Shown in pieces: positions 60,478 through 64,000 of a stretch of 64,000 bases of DNA (position 1 is the stretch's first letter; every line of letters starts with the position of its first letter). This DNA comes from an uncultured Bacilli bacterium (GTDB lineage Bacteria; Bacillota_I; Bacilli_A; RF39; UBA660). The notes beneath the pieces were generated by a model. It was not told where the DNA came from. It saw only the letters and a list, made by a program, of their open reading frames with translations, and made no database searches. Both the position numbers and the translations under genes were made by a program. Location of the stretch: positions 62,001 through 126,000 of the forward strand of contig CAKOXW010000003.1 in NCBI GenBank assembly GCA_934130375.1, in the 5' to 3' direction.

Positions 60478-61941
60478 ATGGAGAAGTTATTTAAATTAAA
60501 AGAAAGAAAAACAAAGGTAAGCATTGAAATAATGGCTGGTATTACTACTTTTTTAGCAATGTCATATATTTTAATAGTTAATCCAAATACTATTCTAAGT
60601 GGTACTTCTGATCCAAGATTTTCATCTGTATTTATTGCAACAGCAATAGGATCTTTTATTGCAAGTTTACTTATGTCTTTAATTGCTAATTCACCACTTG
60701 TTGAAGCGCCTGGTATGGGATTTAATGCTATGATAGGTGGTATTATTGCTGGCTCTCTAGGTTTTGCATATTCATATGGTAATGCAATGTTACTAGTATT
60801 TATAAGTGGTTTGTTATTTTTACTAATATCAGTTTTACCATCAACTAAAAAAGAAAATGGTAGAGTACTTTCTTTAAGAGAGTTGCTTTTAGATGGTATA
60901 CCGGTTTGTTTAAGGAAGGCAATACCAATAGGAATAGGATTATTCATTACATTTATTGGACTTCAGTGTAGTTCATTAATAGTAGACAATAAGTTTACAC
61001 TTTTACAATTAGTAGATTTTAATAACTATGATTTATGGCATAATGGAGGTGCGGCACTTCAAGCAATAGTTATGCTTTTTGGATTAATAATAATATCAAT
61101 ATTATCTCATTATAAAGTAAAAGGTTCAGTAATAATTGGTATTTTATCATCAACAATATTGTCTTTATTCTTAGGTGTTGCTGATATAAATATAATACTT
61201 GGTAAAGCAGAAGGAATTAGTTGGAATTTTGTCGATAATATTAAAAATTATTTTACTGGTGATATATTTTTATCAGCATTAAAAGATACTAAGTTACCAA
61301 TAGGTTCACTACTCACATCAATTGTGCTTGTTATAACATTTGTAATGGTAGATTTATTTGATACAATGGGTACAGTTATGGGATGCGCTAAGGAAGCAAA
61401 TTTATTAGATGAAAATGATAAACCTAAAGATTTTGATAAGATAATGTATGCTGATAGTATGGGTACTTGTATTGGTGCCTTAGCAGGAGCATCTTCAGTA
61501 ACTGCATTTGTTGAAAGTAGTATTGGTATTGCAGAAGGTGGTAAAACAGGGCTTACAACCCTAACTGCTGCGATAATGTTTCTATTATCAATTTTCTTAC
61601 TTCCAATCTTTGCGTTTATTCCAAGGTGCGCTGCTGCGGGAGCATTAATTTATGTTGGAGTATTAATGATAAAAAATATAGTTGATGTTGATTTTACAAA
61701 TATAAAGTATGCACTACCATCATTTCTTACAATAATAATTATGCCACTTTCTTATTCAATAACAGATGGTATTGGTATTGGATTAGTAACTTATGTTATT
61801 TTAAATACAATAATATATTTAATTGATTTAATAAGAAGTAAAAAAGATAAAAATATTAAACCTAATTTAGAAGTATCAAAAATATGTTTTGTAACATTTA
61901 TACTTTTCTTAGTTTACTTTTTAGTGCCTACAATTGTATAG
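60478..61941 (+). CDS. NCS2-family purine/nucleobase permease (AzgA type)
   Basis: 487 residues with about 12 membrane helices and the AzgA-like motifs MEKLFKLKERKTKVSIEIMA near the start, EAPGMGFNAMIGG near residues 78-90, MVDLFDTMGTVMG near 296-308 and GAGASSVTAFVESSIGIAEGGKTG region near 330-355. It probably imports a purine base (adenine, guanine or hypoxanthine) with protons. There is no Shine-Dalgarno in front; the upstream bases are a terminator T tract. No purine riboswitch was seen. Confidence 0.9.
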   Translation: MEKLFKLKERKTKVSIEIMAGITTFLAMSYILIVNPNTILSGTSDPRFSSVFIATAIGSFIASLLMSLIANSPLVEAPGMGFNAMIGGIIAGSLGFAYSYGNAMLLVFISGLLFLLISVLPSTKKENGRVLSLRELLLDGIPVCLRKAIPIGIGLFITFIGLQCSSLIVDNKFTLLQLVDFNNYDLWHNGGAALQAIVMLFGLIIISILSHYKVKGSVIIGILSSTILSLFLGVADINIILGKAEGISWNFVDNIKNYFTGDIFLSALKDTKLPIGSLLTSIVLVITFVMVDLFDTMGTVMGCAKEANLLDENDKPKDFDKIMYADSMGTCIGALAGASSVTAFVESSIGIAEGGKTGLTTLTAAIMFLLSIFLLPIFAFIPRCAAAGALIYVGVLMIKNIVDVDFTNIKYALPSFLTIIIMPLSYSITDGIGIGLVTYVILNTIIYLIDLIRSKKDKNIKPNLEVSKICFVTFILFLVYFLVPTIV

Positions 61942-61966
61942 ATTTATAGGTAATCACACTATCAGG

Positions 61967-61972
61967 TATAAT
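61967..61972 (+). promoter_or_regulatory. Promoter of the CotD-like gene
   Basis: TATAAT at 61967-61972. A second -10-like TATATT lies near 61984. No good -35 box was found. Confidence 0.4.
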
Positions 61973-62010
61973 ATTTAAACATATTATATTGTAGATAGGA
62001 GGATTTAAAA

Positions 62011-62157
62011 ATGTTTATGAATAATAGAAAATGTGGATGTGAAATGCCTAATATGTGCGGACCAATAATGGAGGCACCAATTGAGAAATGCATTCAAAAA
62101 GATATTGTGCATGAGGTTGAACAAGATTGTCCTATTATGATATATAGAATTTTATAA
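62011..62157 (+). CDS. Small CotD-like cysteine protein
   Basis: 48 residues, translated by hand: MFMNNRKCGCEMPNMCGPIM followed by EAPIEKCIQKDIVHEVEQDCPI and a short end. The Cys-x-Cys start, the PIxEKCxQ(K/R)D segment and the HEVxxxCPI end resemble CotD-type spore-coat proteins of Bacilli, but this version is shorter. AGGAGG is seven bases upstream. Its presence does not prove sporulation; the family can persist in non-sporing lineages. Moderate confidence in the gene, low in the role. Confidence 0.6.
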   Translation: MFMNNRKCGCEMPNMCGPIMEAPIEKCIQKDIVHEVEQDCPIMIYRIL

Positions 62158-62187
62158 AAAGGAGTAAATTATTTTACTTCCTTTTTA
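62158..62187 (+). terminator. Intrinsic terminator
   Basis: AAAGGAGTAAA (62158-62168) pairs with TTTACTTCCTTT (62173-62184, one-base bulge), T5. Confidence 0.65.
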
Positions 62188-62347
62188 ATTAATTTTGTAT
62201 GCATAACCAATCGTATTAAGAAATATAGATGGAATAGCAGGACTTGGATTATATAGATGTAGAAATTTAAAATAGATATTTTCTAACCCTTTTTTATTTG
62301 TTATAATTATCTAAAGAAGTATTATTAAAATTGGTGAAGGAGGAATT

Positions 62348-63334
62348 ATGAATAAGATTTATATTATTACAGGTGCAAATGGTTTTTTAGGGAATAACAT
62401 AATTAGAAAATTGGAACAAGAAAAAAACAGTGAAATAAGAGCATTTGTATTAAAAGGAGAGTCTATAAAATCATTAGAAAATTTAAAATGTAAAATATAT
62501 TATGGAGATGTTACAAAAAAAGAATCCCTAGCATCCGTCTTTGAAAATACAGAAGGAAAAGAGGTATTTGTGATTCATTGTGCAGGTATTGTTTACATAA
62601 AATCAAAGTACAATCCACTTGTTTATAACGTTAATGTCAATGGTACTAAAAATATTATAGATAAAGTTTTAAATATTAATGCTAAACTAGTTTACATTAG
62701 TAGTGTGCATGCAATTCCAGAATGTGATGGAGTGATTACTGAAACAGTTGATTTTGATCCTAATAGAGTTGAAGGTTTATATGCTAAAACAAAAGCAGAA
62801 GCTGCAAAATATGTAATGGATGCAGTCAAAACTAAAAACTTAAATGCTTGTATTATTCACCCTTCTGGAATTATTGGGCCAAATGATTATGGTAATAGTC
62901 ATTTAACTGAATTAGTAAAAGAAGTTGCAAGCGGGAAACTTTTTGCTTGTGTAAAAGGTGGCTATGATTTTGTAGATGTTAGAGATGTTGCAGATGGCGT
63001 TATTAATGCTTGTAATAAGAATACAAAAGGAGAGTGTTATATTTTATCTAATAAATATATAACTATTAAAGAATTATCTGATATAATTTGTGATTGTGTG
63101 AAAAGGAAAAAAATAAATATTGTTTTACCAATTTGGATTGCAAAAATATTCGCATTATTTTTTGAAATATATTATAATTTGAAAAAGCAAACACCACTTT
63201 TTACAAAGTATTCACTATATACATTATCTTCTAATGCTAACTTTTCTAACAAAAAAGCAAAAGAAGAGTTAAATTTTAAAAATAGAGATATGATTGATAC
63301 CATAAAGGATACTATTAAATGGATTAATCAATAA
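62348..63334 (+). CDS. NAD(P)-dependent extended SDR (epimerase/reductase)
   Basis: 328 residues. The Rossmann motif TGANGFLG lies at residues 8-15, then YGDVTKKESL, HCAGIV near 77-82, catalytic YAKTK near 145-149 with SSVHA before it, and HPSGIIGPND near 171-180. This is the extended short-chain dehydrogenase layout, closest in wording to dihydroflavonol-reductase-like and NAD-epimerase-like proteins; the substrate is unknown. GAAGGAGG precedes the ATG. It stands just before a recombinase, so it may be the edge or cargo of a mobile element. Confidence 0.88.
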   Translation: MNKIYIITGANGFLGNNIIRKLEQEKNSEIRAFVLKGESIKSLENLKCKIYYGDVTKKESLASVFENTEGKEVFVIHCAGIVYIKSKYNPLVYNVNVNGTKNIIDKVLNINAKLVYISSVHAIPECDGVITETVDFDPNRVEGLYAKTKAEAAKYVMDAVKTKNLNACIIHPSGIIGPNDYGNSHLTELVKEVASGKLFACVKGGYDFVDVRDVADGVINACNKNTKGECYILSNKYITIKELSDIICDCVKRKKINIVLPIWIAKIFALFFEIYYNLKKQTPLFTKYSLYTLSSNANFSNKKAKEELNFKNRDMIDTIKDTIKWINQ

Positions 63335-63405
63335 TTATATAATTATTTAAAAAAAATTAATTAATAAATTATGATTTATCATAAGATTTAATGGTGATGA
63401 ATTTT

Positions 63406-63576
63406 ATGAATAAATATAGAATAAATATTATTTATAATTCAAAAGGTGAAATTAATGATATTTTTGCGAAAGTTTTATCAAAAGAACTTAGTATGATATG
63501 TTTAAATAAAAAAAAGTTATTATTGTCAGATGATTATTTCTTGAAAAATGAGGAAAAACATGAAATGCTTAAATAA
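63406..63576 (+). CDS. Small protein preceding a serine recombinase
   Basis: 56 residues when started at the ATG at 63406 (GGTGAT upstream; a longer frame begins at 63391). Charged, helical, with no family recognised. It overlaps the recombinase start by 17 bases, which suggests cotranslation. Small genes of this kind often precede large serine recombinases in mobile elements. Confidence 0.55.
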   Translation: MNKYRINIIYNSKGEINDIFAKVLSKELSMICLNKKKLLLSDDYFLKNEEKHEMLK

Positions 63577-64000
63577 TATAAATGAAAATTATAATGTTGG
63601 ACTTTATATAAGATTATCTCGCGAAGATGAAACTAAATCTATAGAAAGTGAAAGCATTAAAAATCAAAAGAGTTTATTGCTTCAGTATGTTAAGGAAAAT
63701 AATTTAAAAGTATATGATATTTATATAGATGATGGTTATTCTGGTACTAATTTTGATAGACCAAATTTTAATAGATTAATTAAAGATATTGAAGAAAAAA
63801 AGGTCAATATGGTTATTACAAAGGATATGTCAAGGTTAGGAAGAGATTATATAGGGACTGGAAATTTAATAGAAAAATATTTTCCAGAGCAAGAAGTAAG
63901 ATACATTGCTGTAACAGATAACATTGATACTTTTTTAGACAATTCTATTAATGATATAGCGCCTTTTAAAGCTATAATGAATGATATGTATGCTAAAGAT
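63560..64000 (+). CDS. Large serine recombinase, N-terminal part (cut by window end)
   Basis: 147 residues visible, frame open to the last base. The catalytic domain is clear: YIRLSREDE with catalytic Ser20, the IKNQKSLLLQYV helix, DDGYSGTNFDRPNFNRL and VITKDMSRLGRDYIGTG with its conserved Arg residues. Such proteins (Tn4451/TndX and phage-integrase types) insert and excise mobile elements. The ATG at 63560 follows a weak AGG; an ATG at 63548 in frame is an alternative. Confidence 0.92.
   Translation, partial: MKCLNNINENYNVGLYIRLSREDETKSIESESIKNQKSLLLQYVKENNLKVYDIYIDDGYSGTNFDRPNFNRLIKDIEEKKVNMVITKDMSRLGRDYIGTGNLIEKYFPEQEVRYIAVTDNIDTFLDNSINDIAPFKAIMNDMYAKD

Noticed and set aside
63391..63405. 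Upstream start for the small gene before the recombinase
   Set aside because: The ATG at 63391 has no ribosome site, while the ATG at 63406 follows GGTGAT at good spacing.
1..64000. CRISPR arrays, tRNA or rRNA genes, SRP RNA, purine riboswitch
   Set aside because: Looked for near cas-like or translation genes and before the permease; no regular repeat-spacer series or cloverleaf was found.

Overview
The window looks like a chromosomal segment of a very AT-rich Gram-positive bacterium of the class Bacilli, probably an uncultured gut lineage. The evidence is a clear ComK-family competence regulator, a T-box leader on leuS, the gatCAB, rpsO-pnp and ftsY-ylxM-ffh clusters, RNase J and strong Shine-Dalgarno sites. 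TGA is used as a stop (trmL and the YihY gene end in it), so this is not a code-4 mollicute. The lineage is inferred from gene content. No tRNA, rRNA or CRISPR array was seen.

Layout. 1-6.8 kb: a partial unknown gene, T-box-leuS, two membrane-anchored unknowns, trmL and an Hpt-receiver protein. 6.8-22 kb: one long gene run that joins a Tad/Flp-type pilus module (CpaB-, CpaF-, TadB- and TadC-like proteins, a 56-residue pilin-like peptide, a TadE-like protein, a TadZ-like protein) to a type IV secretion module (VirB2-like pilin, VirB6-like channel, PrgI/VirB3-like protein, a VirB4 split over two genes, an M23 hydrolase, VirD4). No relaxase is present. It is followed by a short ComK and a Lys/Ala-rich membrane-anchored protein. 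23-29 kb: an ABC exporter and gatCAB. 29.2-36 kb: a prepilin-leader protein with leucine-rich repeats whose promoter region holds a run of ten Gs, a sensor with a degenerate GGDEF domain, a YihY-family membrane protein and a dGTPase-like HD protein.

36-50.4 kb is a defence island. It holds a nonsense-mutated IS30-type transposase, a type I restriction-modification operon (hsdMSR) with three ELEA repeats in HsdS, a 1199-residue protein with a C-terminal PD-(D/E)XK-like motif, and an unknown gene plus a UG/Abi-type reverse transcriptase preceded by a GC-richer structured stretch. It ends in a decayed tyrosine integrase. 50.8-62.2 kb returns to core genes: an orphan VirB2-like gene, rpsO, pnp, corA, rnj, ftsY-ylxM-ffh, an NCS2 permease and a small CotD-like protein. 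The right edge (62.3-64 kb) holds an extended SDR gene and the start of a second mobile element with a large serine recombinase.

Three features stand out. First, the pilus/T4SS hybrid lies next to ComK, which suggests a surface machine for DNA or protein traffic. Second, a G-tract promoter probably switches a pilin-like adhesin. Third, comK, the large nuclease-like gene and the reverse-transcriptase operon each have an intrinsic-terminator hairpin between the promoter and the start codon, suggesting attenuation. All functional calls are from reading the sequence. No database search was run.
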